Below, piece after piece: positions 41,916 through 52,590 of a DNA stretch of 64,000 bases. Numbering within the stretch: the first letter of the stretch is position 1; the number at the start of each line of letters is the position of its first letter. The translations under genes were made by a program, and so were the position numbers. The DNA is from Gudongella sp. (GTDB taxonomy: Bacteria; Bacillota; Clostridia; Tissierellales; Tissierellaceae). The notes beneath the pieces are model-generated. The model saw only the letters and a list, made by a program, of their open reading frames with translations. It ran no database searches and was not told the DNA's origin. The stretch is from the NCBI GenBank assembly GCA_024649995.1, contig JANKMX010000001.1, positions 1 through 64,000 on the forward strand. The letters run 5' to 3'.

Positions 41916-42932
41916 ATGACAATTTGGCTAGATCCGCAGGAATACGACCCAGTGGTTGTAAGCACTAGACTAAGGGTGGCGAGAAATCTCCGGGAAGAGG
42001 TATTTCCTCTTTATTCTACCAGAGACCAGGCCCAGGAAACTGCAGATGAGATTATAAATGCCGTTGATGAGAAATTCCCCGAGGGTGATTACAGGCTTTA
42101 CCGATTAAGGGAAATGGAAAGCCGTGAAAGGGTCAGGTTTATGGAGAACCACATCATAAGCCCGGGACTTCTTGAGCATATAGACAAGGGCTGCTTTTTC
42201 ATGCGTGAGGATGAGAGGGTAACCATCATGATCAATGAGGAGGATCACATCAGGCTTCAGACATTGTTGCCAGGCTTGGACCTAATGGGTGGCTGGGAGC
42301 TGTGCTCCCAGATTGATGACCTTCTGGAGGAAAAGCTTGATTTTGCATATCACGCAGAGTACGGTTATCTGACAGCCTGTCCCACAAACACGGGAACGGG
42401 ACTCAGGGCTTCTGTGATGCTTCATCTGCCAGGTGTGACAATGACCGGGCACATTGGTAGCATAATCAACGCCCTAAGAAAGATAGGCCTTACCATAAGG
42501 GGACTCTATGGCGAAGGTACCGAGGCTGTAGGGGACCTTTACCAGGTATCAAACCAGCTTACCCTTGGCGAGTCCGAGGAGGAGATAATCGAGAAGCTCA
42601 ACAGGGTTGTCCAGCAGCTGATCAAGAGGGAAAAGAGCACAAGGACATACTTTATGGAAAAGAAGGAAACGGAGCTTGAGGACAAGGTCTACAGGTCTCT
42701 GGGAATTCTCAGAAGTGCAAGGATACTTTCCTCAAAGGAGGCCATGAAGCATATATCAATGGTTAAGCTTGGCTCTGACATCGGAATACTGAAGGATTTC
42801 AGGGGCAGCGACCTTATCAGGCTGATGATATGGATCAAGCCCGGGAATGTTCAGGTTTCAGAAAAAAGGGCCATGGACAAGAAGGAGAGAGACAAGGTCA
42901 GGGCGGACCTGACTAGAGAATATTTCAAGTGA
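41916..42932 (+). CDS. mcsB: McsB protein arginine kinase
   Basis: 338 residues of the phosphagen-kinase fold: VVSTRLRVARNL at the start, MINEEDHIRLQ, YLTACPTNTGTGLRASVMLHLP (core CPTNTGTGLRASVMLHL) with the active-site cysteine, and GEGTEAVGDLYQVSNQ. It phosphorylates arginines on damaged proteins to mark them for ClpCP. The ATG at 41916 starts right after the McsA stop and follows AGAGGTGAG; a GTG at 41907 is an alternative. Confidence 0.96.
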   Translation: MTIWLDPQEYDPVVVSTRLRVARNLREEVFPLYSTRDQAQETADEIINAVDEKFPEGDYRLYRLREMESRERVRFMENHIISPGLLEHIDKGCFFMREDERVTIMINEEDHIRLQTLLPGLDLMGGWELCSQIDDLLEEKLDFAYHAEYGYLTACPTNTGTGLRASVMLHLPGVTMTGHIGSIINALRKIGLTIRGLYGEGTEAVGDLYQVSNQLTLGESEEEIIEKLNRVVQQLIKREKSTRTYFMEKKETELEDKVYRSLGILRSARILSSKEAMKHISMVKLGSDIGILKDFRGSDLIRLMIWIKPGNVQVSEKRAMDKKERDKVRADLTREYFK

Positions 42933-42944
42933 TGGAGGTATATT

Positions 42945-45383
42945 ATGGGAATGTTTGGTAGATTCACTGAAAGGGCACAGAAATCAATTTTGCTTGCCCA
43001 GGAGGAGGCAAAGAAGTTCAATCACAACTATGTGGGAACAGAGCATCTTCTGCTGGGTCTTATTGCTGAGGAACAGGGCATAGCAGCCTTGAGCCTCAAG
43101 GAGATGGGGGTTACCCTGGACAATGCAAGAAAGCAGGTTTATGACATTGTGGGAATGGGTGAAGAGACAGTGGAGCTGGTTGGATTTACCCCAAGGACCA
43201 AGAAGATATTTGAGCTTGCAGTGAGTGAGGCAAGAAACCTGGGACACAACTACGTTAGCACGGAGCACCTGATCCTTGGCCTTATTGGGGAAGGAGAGGG
43301 AATAGCTGTAACCATCCTAAGGAGGATGGGAGTTGACCCTGCCAAGCTGGCGGAGTCCGTTGCAAAGAAGCTTACCCAGGCAACACCAAAGCAGCAGCAG
43401 GCTCAGCAGCAACAGCAAAATGGGAAAAAGGGTCAATCAAACCTTGAAAAATACAGTATAGATCTTAACAAGATGGCACAGGATGGGGAAATCGACCCAG
43501 TAATAGGACGGATGAAGGAAATCGAAAGGGTTGTACAGGTCCTGAGCAGAAGAACCAAGAATAATCCTGTCCTTATAGGGGAGCCTGGAGTGGGTAAGAC
43601 CGCCATAGCGGAGGGACTTGCCCAGAAGATAGTTGAAGGGGATGTCCCTGAAATCATAAAGGACAAGAGGATTGTGACCCTGGATCTGCCTGGCATGATT
43701 GCAGGTGCTAAGTACAGGGGTGAGTTTGAGGAGAGACTCAAGTCCGTGATGAAGGAGCTGAAGGATGCAGGTGATGTGATCCTCTTTATTGACGAGCTGC
43801 ACACAATAGTCGGAGCCGGAGCTGCAGAGGGGGCAATCGACGCCTCCAACATACTGAAGCCTACTCTTGCAAGAGGTGAGCTACAGATAATTGGAGCCAC
43901 CACAATAGACGAGTACAGGAAGCATATTGAAAAGGATACGGCCCTTGAAAGAAGGCTTCAGCCAATAATGGTTGAGGAGCCCAACATACAGGATACAATC
44001 AAGATCCTGGAGGGTCTGAGGGATAGGTACGAAGCCCACCATGGCGTGAAGATACTTGATGATGCCCTTGAGGCTGCAGCAGAGCTTTCCCACAGGTATA
44101 TCGCAGACAGGTTCCTGCCTGACAAGGCAATCGACCTGATAGATGAGGCTGCGTCGAAGATAAGGGTTAACACCTACGTTGCCCCGGATGACCTGAAGGA
44201 CCTTGAGGAAAGGCTGGAGGAGCTGGAGCATGAGAAGGAAGAGGCCATCAACACCCAAAACTTCGAGAAGGCGGCCAATATAAGGGACAAGGAAAAGGAT
44301 ATAAAGGAGCAGATTGAAAGCAGGAAGATTAAGTGGCAGAAGCAAAAGCAGGAGAATAACCTTGTTGTTGGCTACGATGAGATAGCTGAGATCGTATCCA
44401 ATTGGACCGGGGTTCCTGTAAGCAGAATGACCACTGAGGAAAGTGAAAGGCTCTTGAAGCTTGAGGAGGTTCTCCACAGAAAGGTGGTAGGCCAGGACCA
44501 GGCTGTCAAGGCAGTTTCAGCTGCGGTTAGAAGGGCAAGGGTAGGGCTCAAGGATCCAAGGAAGCCAATTGGAAGCTTTATCTTTGTGGGACCAACGGGA
44601 GTTGGAAAAACCCACCTTGCCAAGGCTCTTGCCGAAGCCCTCTTTGGTGAGGAGGATGCAATGATAAGGATTGACATGAGTGAGTATATGGAGAAGCACT
44701 CCGTGTCAAGACTTGTGGGGTCTCCTCCAGGATATGTTGGCTATGACGAGGGTGGTCAGTTGACGGAAGCGGTTAGAAGAAAGCCATATTCAGTTGTTCT
44801 TTTCGATGAAATAGAAAAGGCACACCCGGATGTCTTCAACATGCTTCTCCAGATTCTTGATGACGGCAGGCTCACGGATAACAAGGGGAGGACAGTTGAC
44901 TTCAAGAATACAGTCATAATCATGACCTCCAATGCCGGAGCGACCTCCATCAAGAAACAGAATGTACTGGGCTTTGCAGCTGCAGAGGACAAGGACGTCC
45001 AGGAATATGACAGAATGAAGGATATCATAACTGAGGAGCTTAAAAGGACCTTCAGACCGGAGTTTCTCAACAGGCTGGATGAGGTTATTGTATTCCACGG
45101 CCTTAAGGAAGACCAGGTTGAGGAGATTGTTGATATAATGGTAAGGGATCTTGAGAAGAGAATGGAGAAGATTGGTGTCAACATAAGGATTTCCGATGAA
45201 ACCAAGAAATATATTTCAAAGCACGGCTTTGACGCTGTGTTTGGGGCAAGACCTCTTGAAAGGACCATCAGAAAGATGATTGAGGATCAGCTTGCTGAGG
45301 AGATCCTTAAGGGTACGGTTTCCAAGGACGAAAGGATTAATGTTGAGTATGACGGAGAGAAGCTGACCTTCAACAAGGCATAA
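42945..45383 (+). CDS. clpC: ClpC AAA+ unfoldase subunit of ClpCP protease
   Basis: 812 residues: two N-terminal Clp repeats (about 4-145), first AAA+ module with Walker [14 protein letters not shown], a middle coiled domain with a UVR motif ([14 protein letters not shown]), second AAA+ module with [13 protein letters not shown], and the ClpP-binding loop region near [10 protein letters not shown]. It unfolds arginine-phosphorylated proteins for ClpP. A Gln-rich linker ([10 protein letters not shown]-type, about 152-163) joins the N domain to the first ring. Last gene of the CtsR operon. Confidence 0.97.
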   Translation: MGMFGRFTERAQKSILLAQEEAKKFNHNYVGTEHLLLGLIAEEQGIAALSLKEMGVTLDNARKQVYDIVGMGEETVELVGFTPRTKKIFELAVSEARNLGHNYVSTEHLILGLIGEGEGIAVTILRRMGVDPAKLAESVAKKLTQATPKQQQAQQQQQNGKKGQSNLEKYSIDLNKMAQDGEIDPVIGRMKEIERVVQVLSRRTKNNPVLIGEPGVGKTAIAEGLAQKIVEGDVPEIIKDKRIVTLDLPGMIAGAKYRGEFEERLKSVMKELKDAGDVILFIDELHTIVGAGAAEGAIDASNILKPTLARGELQIIGATTIDEYRKHIEKDTALERRLQPIMVEEPNIQDTIKILEGLRDRYEAHHGVKILDDALEAAAELSHRYIADRFLPDKAIDLIDEAASKIRVNTYVAPDDLKDLEERLEELEHEKEEAINTQNFEKAANIRDKEKDIKEQIESRKIKWQKQKQENNLVVGYDEIAEIVSNWTGVPVSRMTTEESERLLKLEEVLHRKVVGQDQAVKAVSAAVRRARVGLKDPRKPIGSFIFVGPTGVGKTHLAKALAEALFGEEDAMIRIDMSEYMEKHSVSRLVGSPPGYVGYDEGGQLTEAVRRKPYSVVLFDEIEKAHPDVFNMLLQILDDGRLTDNKGRTVDFKNTVIIMTSNAGATSIKKQNVLGFAAAEDKDVQEYDRMKDIITEELKRTFRPEFLNRLDEVIVFHGLKEDQVEEIVDIMVRDLEKRMEKIGVNIRISDETKKYISKHGFDAVFGARPLERTIRKMIEDQLAEEILKGTVSKDERINVEYDGEKLTFNKA

Positions 45384-45414
45384 GAATACACTAAGGTCCC
45401 GGGAGGAGAAATTA

Positions 45415-46782
45415 TTGGCTAAGAAAAGCAAGATAAACAGATGCAGTGAATGTGGATACGAAATGGTTGGATTTATGGGAAGGTGTCCTGAATGTGGCGC
45501 ATTCGGATCCTTTCAGGAAGTTGAAAGGGCTGAAACCTCCTCCGGTAGAAAGGTAAAGACCGCAACCACTGCAGAAAGACTAAACAGGATACAGGCAACA
45601 AACAGTATGAGGATAAAGACCTCCATAAATGAGTTTGACAGGGTTATGGGTGGCGGAATCATAAAGGATTCCGTCACAATACTAACTGCCAAGCCAGGTG
45701 CGGGAAAATCCACCCTGCTTCTCCAGGTTGCAAACGACCTGGCAAGACAGGGAATCAAGACCCTCTATGCCTCGGGAGAGGAGTCAACCTCCCAGATCAA
45801 GTCAAGGGCTGACAGAATCCTCAAGCAGATTCATGACGATCTTCATGTTGTTTCGGACAACAGCCTGAACTCCATTCTTGATATCATAGAGAAGACAGAT
45901 GCTAGATTCATCATTGTTGACAGCATCCAGACCTTCACATTGGATGAGTTTCCAACATCCAGGGCAGGCTCTCCCACCCAGACCATGGAATGTGCATACG
46001 AGCTTGTAAAGATTGCAAAAAGACCTGAAAAGCCCAGGATCGTCTTCATAGTCGGTCAGATGACAAAGGATGACGAATTGGCAGGTGTTAGGGCTCTTGA
46101 GCATTTGGTGGATACTGTTCTTGTGATCGAGGGAGAAAGTGGCGAGGAGCTGAGAAGCCTGGTCTCAACAAAGAACAGGTATGGGTCTACAGGCGAAATG
46201 GGTTTTTTCAATATGACAGAGGATGGAATGGTTTCAATAGACAACCCATCTGAGTACTTCATGACAAAAAGGTCTGAGGAGAACCAGGTCTCAGGAAGCG
46301 CCCTGACTGTTGTAAGGGAGGGAACAAGACCAATACTCCTTGAGGTGGAGTCTCTTGTATCCCCATCATTCACCCCATACCCGGCAAGGATTGGGGAATC
46401 CATGAAGCGTGAGCAGATGAACACCCTTGTGTCAATACTGGAGCAAAGGGGAGGAATGCCCCTATATGATAAGAATGTTGTAATAAAAACAACTGGAGGA
46501 ATCAAGCTAAAGGAGCATTCGGCAAACCTGGCCGTTATTGTCAGCATAGTTTCCTCAGTTCATGACAGAGCGGTGGGTAGTGATATGGTATTCCTGGCTG
46601 ATGTTGGCTTGACTGGGGAGCTCAAGAAGGTTCCTTCCCTGGATGCCAGGCTTAGGGAGGCAGACAGGATGGGAATTAGGACTGCCTTTGTATCCGCAGA
46701 CTACGGAAGGGGAACCAAGCTTGAGAATCTCAAGGTTGTAAGGCTCAGAACCCTGAAGGATGTTCTTGGAAAGGTATTTTAG
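45415..46782 (+). CDS. radA: DNA repair protein RadA
   Basis: 455 residues: zinc finger CSECGYEMVGFMGRCPECG, RecA-like core with Walker A AKPGAGKSTLLLQ, the RadA motif STKNRYGSTGEMG (usually KNRFG; Phe is Tyr here), and a Lon-protease-like C-terminal domain. It drives branch migration in recombination. TTG start behind GGGAGGAG, 31 nt after clpC; no terminator is seen between, so it may be read with the clpC operon. Confidence 0.96.
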   Translation: MAKKSKINRCSECGYEMVGFMGRCPECGAFGSFQEVERAETSSGRKVKTATTAERLNRIQATNSMRIKTSINEFDRVMGGGIIKDSVTILTAKPGAGKSTLLLQVANDLARQGIKTLYASGEESTSQIKSRADRILKQIHDDLHVVSDNSLNSILDIIEKTDARFIIVDSIQTFTLDEFPTSRAGSPTQTMECAYELVKIAKRPEKPRIVFIVGQMTKDDELAGVRALEHLVDTVLVIEGESGEELRSLVSTKNRYGSTGEMGFFNMTEDGMVSIDNPSEYFMTKRSEENQVSGSALTVVREGTRPILLEVESLVSPSFTPYPARIGESMKREQMNTLVSILEQRGGMPLYDKNVVIKTTGGIKLKEHSANLAVIVSIVSSVHDRAVGSDMVFLADVGLTGELKKVPSLDARLREADRMGIRTAFVSADYGRGTKLENLKVVRLRTLKDVLGKVF

Positions 46783-46799
46783 ATTGAATTTAGAATAAA

Positions 46800-46850
46800 A
46801 AAGACACTCTGAAAACTGTTCCTTGTTTTCAGAGTGTCTTGTATTCTTTT
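46800..46850. terminator. Rho-independent terminator after radA
   Basis: Perfect 16-bp stem AAGACACTCTGAAAAC / GTTTTCAGAGTGTCTT, T-rich afterwards and A-rich before, so active in either direction. Confidence 0.9.
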
Positions 46851-46944
46851 TAATACGAATAGGAAATTTCTACTTTTTTAGATCATGAAATTTCCGTGCA
46901 TGAGTATCATAAAAAGCTTCCTTAATACGCTACAGATGCTTTTT

Positions 46945-47352
46945 TTATTTCATGCCGTATACGCCCAGGGTCTTGGTTCTGTCCAGTTCCTTCTTTACAG
47001 TGTCCTTTAATCTGAAGTCCAGGGTGTTTGCAAGGGATGCCAGAAAATAGATGTAGGCTCCTATCTCTTGCTCCAGGACCTCCTTACAGTTGGGGCAGAT
47101 GTCACCAACTACGTGTGAGTCCACCTTGGCAAGTGCGTCTGTAAGTGTTTCGGAATTGAAATCCTGCCTTTGAGCGTCTATTTCTATACAGCCACAGGAT
47201 GTAACTGATTTTGCCACAGCCCTGTTGATTCTGGCGTTGTACTCATCCAGCTTGGTCATAATGTCCAGGATGCTCTTGTGTCTTACAAGTGTTCCAGATA
47301 CCTGATTCTGCAATTCTTCTATTAGATTTTCCTGATTTGTCCCGTTAACCAT
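46945..47352 (-). CDS. Conserved clostridial protein of the group often annotated DUF1573
   Basis: 135 residues. Features are NQVSGTLVRHKSILDIMTKLDEYNARINRAVAKSVTSCGCIEIDA (core RINRAVAKSVTSCGCI), then ICPNCKEVLEQEIGAYIYFLASL and a C-terminal TLGVYGMK. I recall close relatives beside carD/yacL in other Clostridia, often labelled DUF1573. Paired cysteines (SCGC, CPNC) could bind zinc. Ribosome binding site GAGGAGG. Function unknown; the label is from memory. Confidence 0.75.
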   Translation of the reverse strand: MVNGTNQENLIEELQNQVSGTLVRHKSILDIMTKLDEYNARINRAVAKSVTSCGCIEIDAQRQDFNSETLTDALAKVDSHVVGDICPNCKEVLEQEIGAYIYFLASLANTLDFRLKDTVKKELDRTKTLGVYGMK

Positions 47353-47471
47353 ATGAACCTCCTCTTGTTAAGTTCTCAACTTAATTATACGGTTTAATGC
47401 ATCAGGTTGTCAAACCGAAATGGGGTCGATTTGTCTACATATTAAGTTATGGTCATTAATTTAAAATATTA

Positions 47472-47536
47472 TTGACACGATTTACACTTCTATGGTAATA
47501 TATTAACTTTACTTATTGGCTTTTCTACGCTATAAT
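47472..47536 (+). promoter_or_regulatory. Two overlapping sigma-A-type promoters before carD
   Basis: P1: TTGACA (47472-47477), 18-nt spacer, TAATAT (47496-47501). P2: TTTACT (47508-47513), 17-nt spacer, TATAAT (47531-47536). Both point to carD at 47572. Confidence 0.7.
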
Positions 47537-47571
47537 AATATAATGAGGGAATACTATGGGGAGGTTTTGAT

Positions 47572-48096
47572 ATGTTCAAAATTGGCGATAAGATTGTTTA
47601 TCCTATGCATGGCGCTGGAGTGATTGAAAAGCTTGAAACAAAGGAAATATTAGGTGAGAAGAGAGAGTACTTCATCATCAAGATGCCCATTGGGGATATG
47701 AAGGTTATGGTTCCAGTATCAAATGTTGAAGAGGTAGGAGTGAGGGAGATAATTTCCCCTGATGAAATAGAAGACATCATGTCCATCCTTAGGGGGCACA
47801 AGACGAAGATGCCTCAGAACTGGAACAGAAGATACAGAATAAACATGGATAGGATCAAGACAGGAGACATCCATGAGATTGCATCTGTAGTGAGAAATCT
47901 TACCATACTTGACAACGAGAAGGGTCTGTCCACTGGAGAGAGAAAAATGCTGAGCAATGCAAAGCAGATGCTTCTTTCAGAGCTTGTTTTGGTTACAGGG
48001 GATCCCTATGAAGATATTGAGAAGCTTGTTGACAAGGAAATCATGGAGAATGAGGGTATCGATGAGGATGAGGATGGGGATGAGACGGAAGAATAA
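47572..48096 (+). CDS. carD: CarD family transcriptional regulator
   Basis: 174 residues. The N-terminal RNA-polymerase-interacting Tudor-like domain is visible as FKIGDKIVYPMHGAGVIEKLE (core GDKIVYPMHGAGVIE), followed by YFIIKMPIGDMKVMVPV; the C-terminal helical domain contains NRRYRINMDRIKTGDIHEIASVVRNL (core MDRIKTGDIHEIASVVRN). The tail is very acidic. CarD binds the RNA polymerase beta subunit and stabilises open complexes, notably at rRNA and ribosomal promoters. Start behind GGGGAGG. Confidence 0.95.
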   Translation: MFKIGDKIVYPMHGAGVIEKLETKEILGEKREYFIIKMPIGDMKVMVPVSNVEEVGVREIISPDEIEDIMSILRGHKTKMPQNWNRRYRINMDRIKTGDIHEIASVVRNLTILDNEKGLSTGERKMLSNAKQMLLSELVLVTGDPYEDIEKLVDKEIMENEGIDEDEDGDETEE

Positions 48097-48165
48097 ACTT
48101 ATACTGGCATTACATTGCCAATAGGTTTATAATGGAGACTATGGGAAAAAACAGGAGGTGGAATT

Positions 48166-49272
48166 ATGGTTAAGAAAATAGCCAGGGTTCTTATCGGACT
48201 CTTTGGTATGCTTCTGGGTTATCTGGCATACACTGGGTTCAAGGGCCTTGAGTTGGTCAATGTCACTGGCATGGCAGAGCTTGTTGCGATCGTTATTTTT
48301 ATATCTGTATTTGGAATTATATTTTTTATTTTTTCTTCTAAGATCATCAAGCAAGGCCAGAACATTGCAAAAGTAATTGAAGGGGAGCTGCAAAGATTCT
48401 CCATCCAGAATATTGCACTGGGAGCGGTTGGACTTATCATAGGGCTAATAATTGCCTATCTGCTGAGCCAACCACTTTACAGACTGGAAATACCTTATGT
48501 TGGAGTTGTTGCATCCATAATACTCTATGGATTGTTGGGTTATCTTGGAGTGACCATACCCAACAGGAACATAGAGGATATAACAACCACACTTGGGAAT
48601 TTCACAGGAAATATCGGAACGGGGAAGAAGAACCACAAGGAAAAGAATGGCGAGAGGGGTGCCTGCCCAAAGATTCTCGATACCAGTGTAATAATCGACG
48701 GTAGAATTGCTGATATTGTGAAGACGGGATTCATTGAGGGACCATTGGTAATTCCTGTATTTGTGCTGGAGGAGCTTCAGCATATTGCTGACTCATCTGA
48801 CGGACTGAAGAGAAACAGGGGTAGACGCGGTCTGGATATACTGAATAGGATCCAGAACGAGCTGGATACTGAAATTATAATCCATGAGAAGGAATTCGAC
48901 GAGGTAAGCGAGGTTGATTCAAAGCTATTGAAGCTTACCCAGTATATGAAGGGTAAAATCATCACCAACGACTATAACCTCAACAAGGTGGCCGAGGTTC
49001 ACAGAATCGAGGTCCTAAACATCAACGAGCTTGCAAATGCTGTCAAGCCTGTTGTTTTACCAGGGGAAGAGATGGTTGTGCAGGTTGTCAAGGATGGTAA
49101 GGAAGCAGGCCAGGGTCTTGCATATCTTGACGACGGGACCATGATAGTAGTAGAATCAGGTAGAAAATATATTGGAGAAACCATAGATGTGATAGTCACA
49201 TCTGTTCTCCAGACCTCTGCTGGAAGAATGATATTTGCAAAGCCCAAGGCATTGTATGACAAGGCGGTATAG
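48166..49272 (+). CDS. PIN/TRAM domain membrane protein (YacL-like)
   Basis: 368 residues: four N-terminal membrane helices (about 5-23, 31-52, 82-103, 107-125), a PIN nuclease domain with acidic residues (KILDTSVIIDGRIAD, FVLEELQHIADSSD, IITNDYNLN), and a C-terminal TRAM domain (GLAYLDDGTMIVVESGRKYIGE; core DGTMIVVESGRKYIG). Orthologues sit beside ispD in many Firmicutes. Likely RNA-processing or RNA-binding; target unknown. Confidence 0.93.
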   Translation: MVKKIARVLIGLFGMLLGYLAYTGFKGLELVNVTGMAELVAIVIFISVFGIIFFIFSSKIIKQGQNIAKVIEGELQRFSIQNIALGAVGLIIGLIIAYLLSQPLYRLEIPYVGVVASIILYGLLGYLGVTIPNRNIEDITTTLGNFTGNIGTGKKNHKEKNGERGACPKILDTSVIIDGRIADIVKTGFIEGPLVIPVFVLEELQHIADSSDGLKRNRGRRGLDILNRIQNELDTEIIIHEKEFDEVSEVDSKLLKLTQYMKGKIITNDYNLNKVAEVHRIEVLNINELANAVKPVVLPGEEMVVQVVKDGKEAGQGLAYLDDGTMIVVESGRKYIGETIDVIVTSVLQTSAGRMIFAKPKALYDKAV

Positions 49273-49312
49273 AAGTTGAGCATAGGTAATAAAAGTTTGT
49301 TGAGGTGGTCTA

Positions 49313-50035
49313 ATGTATAAGGGAAATTTCGTGTCAGTGATAATAGCTGCCGCTGGTATGAGCAACCGGATGGGAAGCAAAATTAACAAGCAGTTCATCG
49401 TCATTGACAATAAGCCGATACTTGCCCACACGATCGAGAAATTCGAAGCCTGCAAATATGTGGATGAGATTATTGTCGTGTCAAAGGAGCAGGAGGTTGA
49501 GTACTGTCGCAAGGAAATTGTGAGAAAGTACGGCTATAGAAAGGTAACCAACATCATAAAGGGTGGAAGGGAAAGGCAGGATTCCATATACAATGGAATC
49601 ATGGCACTTAATGAGGGGACAGACATTGTACTTACCCACGATGGAGCAAGACCCTTTGTAAGGATGGAATCAATAATAAATGGAATAAAGGGCGCCCTTG
49701 AGCATGGTGCGTGTGTGATTGGGGTTCCCCTTAAGGATACCATAAAGGTAATAGAGGAGAACAACCAGGTTCACCATACACCAAACAGAGCGCTTTTGTG
49801 GGCTGCACAGACTCCCCAGTGCTTCAGGATCGAACTTCTGAAGGAGGGCTACGAATATGCAATCGCTGAGGGAATCCTCGGGACTGACGACAGCTCACTG
49901 GTGGAGAAGACGGGTTATCCCGTCAAGATGATCATGGGAACCTATGACAATATTAAAATAACTACGCCTGAGGATCTTGTGGTGGCAGAATCAATTGCCA
50001 AGGAGAAGACTCTTAGCATCTCGGGCAGAGACTAG
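49313..50035 (+). CDS. ispD: 2-C-methyl-D-erythritol 4-phosphate cytidylyltransferase
   Basis: 240 residues: VIIAAAGMSNRMGSKINKQF is the CTP-binding N-terminus (core AAAGMSNRMG), with GGRERQDSIYNG, LTHDGARPFV and WAAQTPQCFR. Third step of the methylerythritol phosphate isoprenoid pathway. Ribosome binding site TTGAGGTGG. Next gene is ispF. Confidence 0.96.
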   Translation: MYKGNFVSVIIAAAGMSNRMGSKINKQFIVIDNKPILAHTIEKFEACKYVDEIIVVSKEQEVEYCRKEIVRKYGYRKVTNIIKGGRERQDSIYNGIMALNEGTDIVLTHDGARPFVRMESIINGIKGALEHGACVIGVPLKDTIKVIEENNQVHHTPNRALLWAAQTPQCFRIELLKEGYEYAIAEGILGTDDSSLVEKTGYPVKMIMGTYDNIKITTPEDLVVAESIAKEKTLSISGRD

Positions 50036-50048
50036 GAAGTGAAGCTTG

Positions 50049-50534
50049 ATGAGAGTTGGAATAGGATATGATGTCCACAAGCTGGTGGAGGGAAGAAAGC
50101 TTATAATCGGAGGGGTCCAGGTTCCCCATGAAATGGGACTACTGGGTCACTCTGATGCGGATGTCCTGGTCCACAGCCTTATGGATGCAATATTGGGCGC
50201 AATGAGTGCAGGAGATATTGGGAAGCACTTTCCCGATACGGATATGGACTACAAGGACATATCCAGCATGATCCTACTTGAAAGGGTATTCCAGGTAATG
50301 AGGGAGAAGGGCTACAGGCTTGTCAATGCAGACAATGTAATAGCTGCACAAAGGCCAAAGCTTGCCCCCTATATAGATCAGATGAGAGAGAACATTGCCA
50401 GGGTTCTCCAGGTTCCTGTAGAGGATATTGGAGTCAAGGCAACCACAACTGAGAGACTCGGCTTTGAAGGTCGAGAGGAGGGAATATCCTCCTATAGCAC
50501 ATGTCTGCTGGAAAAATCAATTGACAATAGGTAG
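50049..50534 (+). CDS. ispF: 2-C-methyl-D-erythritol 2,4-cyclodiphosphate synthase
   Basis: 161 residues: metal ligands in GYDVHKL and [20 protein letters not shown] (core [14 protein letters not shown]), [11 protein letters not shown], and C-terminal [17 protein letters not shown]. Fifth step of the same pathway as IspD. Start at the ATG after GGAAGTGAAG, 13 nt after ispD. Confidence 0.96.
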   Translation: MRVGIGYDVHKLVEGRKLIIGGVQVPHEMGLLGHSDADVLVHSLMDAILGAMSAGDIGKHFPDTDMDYKDISSMILLERVFQVMREKGYRLVNADNVIAAQRPKLAPYIDQMRENIARVLQVPVEDIGVKATTTERLGFEGREEGISSYSTCLLEKSIDNR

Positions 50535-50558
50535 GGTTTTGTGTAAACTTATTTGTGT

Positions 50559-50775
50559 CAGCTTCGATGGGAGCTAGTATTGTATCACGGTCCAAGAGAG
50601 GAGATCCAAGGCTGGAAGATTTCCGTCCCTCTGATATGAGAACCTGTCCCGGAGCATTCCGCAAAAACGGAACGTTTGGCTACGTTAAAGCCCTTAAAGT
50701 GAACCCTGTGGGTTTATAAGAGTGGTACCGCGGAATATACCTTTCGTCTCTTGGAGAGACGAAGGGTTTTTTTGT
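50559..50775 (+). promoter_or_regulatory. Proline T-box riboswitch controlling proS
   Basis: Stem I is formed by GCTTCG..GGGA (from 50561) with TCCCGGAGC (to about 50656). The specifier loop shows the AGTA/GAA E-motif and codon CCT (50643-50645), a proline codon. The antiterminator T-box core AGTGGTACCGCGG lies at 50721-50733. The terminator CCTTTCGTCTC / GAGACGAAGGG plus T7 ends at 50773. Uncharged tRNA-Pro would favour the antiterminator and read-through into proS. Confidence 0.92.
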
Positions 50776-50805
50776 TATTTAAATATAAAATTTGGGGTGA
50801 AAAGT

Positions 50806-52530
50806 ATGAGAATGTCAAAAATGTATATGCCTACCTTGAGGGAAACACCCTCTGAGGCAGAGATACCAAGTCATCAGCTGCTTTTGAGGGCTGGGATGAT
50901 CAGAAAGCTAGTAAGTGGAGTCTATTCATATCTTCCACTTGGCTACAGGGCCATCAAGAAGGTGGAGAAGGTTGTAAGGGAAGAGATGGATGCAGCAGGT
51001 TCACAGGAGCTTCTAATGTCGGCAATACAGCCAAGGGAGCTTTGGGAGTCATCGGGAAGATGGGCCAACTTCGGTCCGGAAATGTGGAGGCTAAAGGACA
51101 GGAACGACCGTGAATTCTGCCTTGGACCGACACACGAGGAGTATTTCACAGACCTTATAAAGGATGAGATAAAGTCCTACAAGCAGCTTCCACTTAGCAT
51201 CTATCAGATCCAGACCAAGTACAGGGATGAAAAGAGACCAAGATTTGGCCTTATGAGATGCAGGGAGTTTATCATGAAGGATGCCTACAGCTTTGATACC
51301 GATGAGGAAGCCATGAAGGTGGCCTACCAGAAAATGTGGGATGCCTATGACAGGGTATTTACCAGACTTAAGCTTAATTACAAGGTGGTACAGGGAGATA
51401 CAGGTGCTATGGGAGGTAAGGTTTCCCATGAGTTCACCGCCATGAGTGAGGTTGGAGAGGGCGTCATAGCCTACTGTAATAGCTGTGACTTTGCCGCAAC
51501 GGATGAGAAGGCACAGGTTATTTATTCAATTCCTCAAAAGGATGAGGAGGAGAGGGCAGTGGAGAAGGTTCTGACTCCTGAAGTCAAGACCATTGACGGA
51601 CTTGTTGACTTCTTCAGCATTGAAAGATACAGATTCGGCAAGGCCCTTGTATTCCTTGCCCAGGGCGAGCCTGTTGTGGTAGTGATCCCGGGAGACCGTG
51701 AGCTAAATGAGACAAAGCTTGCCAACTACCTGATGGTTCCAGGACATGAGCTTGAGATGGCGGATGAGGATACAATCAAGAAGATTTCAGGTGCAAACAA
51801 GGGCTTTACAGGTCCCGTTGGGCTTGCAGAAGGCACAAGACTCCTTGTGGACCAGCGTGTCACAACCCTTAAGAATATTGTAGTTGGTGGAAACGAGACG
51901 GATTATCACCTCATAAACGTCAATTACGGAAGGGACTTCCAGGGAGAGGTTGTTGAGGATCTTCTGATGGTCCAGGAAGGCGACACCTGCCCGACCTGTG
52001 GTGAAAAGCTTTCCCTTGACAGGGGGATTGAGGTGGGAAACATATTCCAGCTTGGAACCAAATACAGCGAGAGCCTAAAAGCTACCTACCTTGACGTCAA
52101 TGGCAAGGAGCAGCCCTTTGTAATGGGAAGCTACGGAATAGGAGTTTCCAGAAGTGTGGCTGCAGTGGTTGAGCAATACCACGATGAGAAGGGTATAATT
52201 TGGCCATTTGTTGTTGCTCCATACCATGCTGTTGTTACTATTGTAAACACCAAGAAGGATGAGCAGAACCAGCTGGGAGAAAAAATATACCAAGACCTTA
52301 AAAAGATGGGCGTCGAGGTTCTCCTTGACGACCGTAATGAAAGACCTGGGGTCAAGTTTACCGACAGGGAGCTTGTCGGAATACCGGTACAGATAACAGT
52401 TGGCAAGCTGGCTGGCGATGGAATCATTGAGTTTTCCCTAAGAAAGAGGGAAGGCAAGCAGGAGATAACTGCTGACAAGATTGAGGGACTGATTCTTGAG
52501 GCATTTGAAGAGGAAGGATTTTCTCTTTAA
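50806..52530 (+). CDS. proS: Prolyl-tRNA synthetase
   Basis: 574 residues, bacterial-type ProRS with the editing insertion. Motif 1 region [20 protein letters not shown], motif 2 [18 protein letters not shown], the insertion domain (about 225-400), motif 3 [18 protein letters not shown], and the C-terminal anticodon domain ([20 protein letters not shown]; core [10 protein letters not shown]). The frame is open from 50722 through the T-box terminator; the true start is the ATG at 50806 behind GGGGTGA. Confidence 0.97.
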   Translation: MRMSKMYMPTLRETPSEAEIPSHQLLLRAGMIRKLVSGVYSYLPLGYRAIKKVEKVVREEMDAAGSQELLMSAIQPRELWESSGRWANFGPEMWRLKDRNDREFCLGPTHEEYFTDLIKDEIKSYKQLPLSIYQIQTKYRDEKRPRFGLMRCREFIMKDAYSFDTDEEAMKVAYQKMWDAYDRVFTRLKLNYKVVQGDTGAMGGKVSHEFTAMSEVGEGVIAYCNSCDFAATDEKAQVIYSIPQKDEEERAVEKVLTPEVKTIDGLVDFFSIERYRFGKALVFLAQGEPVVVVIPGDRELNETKLANYLMVPGHELEMADEDTIKKISGANKGFTGPVGLAEGTRLLVDQRVTTLKNIVVGGNETDYHLINVNYGRDFQGEVVEDLLMVQEGDTCPTCGEKLSLDRGIEVGNIFQLGTKYSESLKATYLDVNGKEQPFVMGSYGIGVSRSVAAVVEQYHDEKGIIWPFVVAPYHAVVTIVNTKKDEQNQLGEKIYQDLKKMGVEVLLDDRNERPGVKFTDRELVGIPVQITVGKLAGDGIIEFSLRKREGKQEITADKIEGLILEAFEEEGFSL

Positions 52531-52590
52531 GCGCCTCCATAAAGGGTATTAGTTTACAGAGGATTGATATAAATTCAGGAGGTGTGAGAA

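Noticed and set aside
46911-46945. Hairpin AAAAAGC ... GCTTTTTT downstream of the DUF1573-like gene
   Set aside because: Short stem with a very long loop; termination there is possible but weak, and the radA terminator hairpin lies just beyond.
48094-48133. Long imperfect palindrome between carD and the PIN/TRAM gene, with TGGCA/TGCCA arms
   Set aside because: No T run, so not a convincing terminator. As a sigma-54 promoter the GG-GC spacing is 9, not 10.
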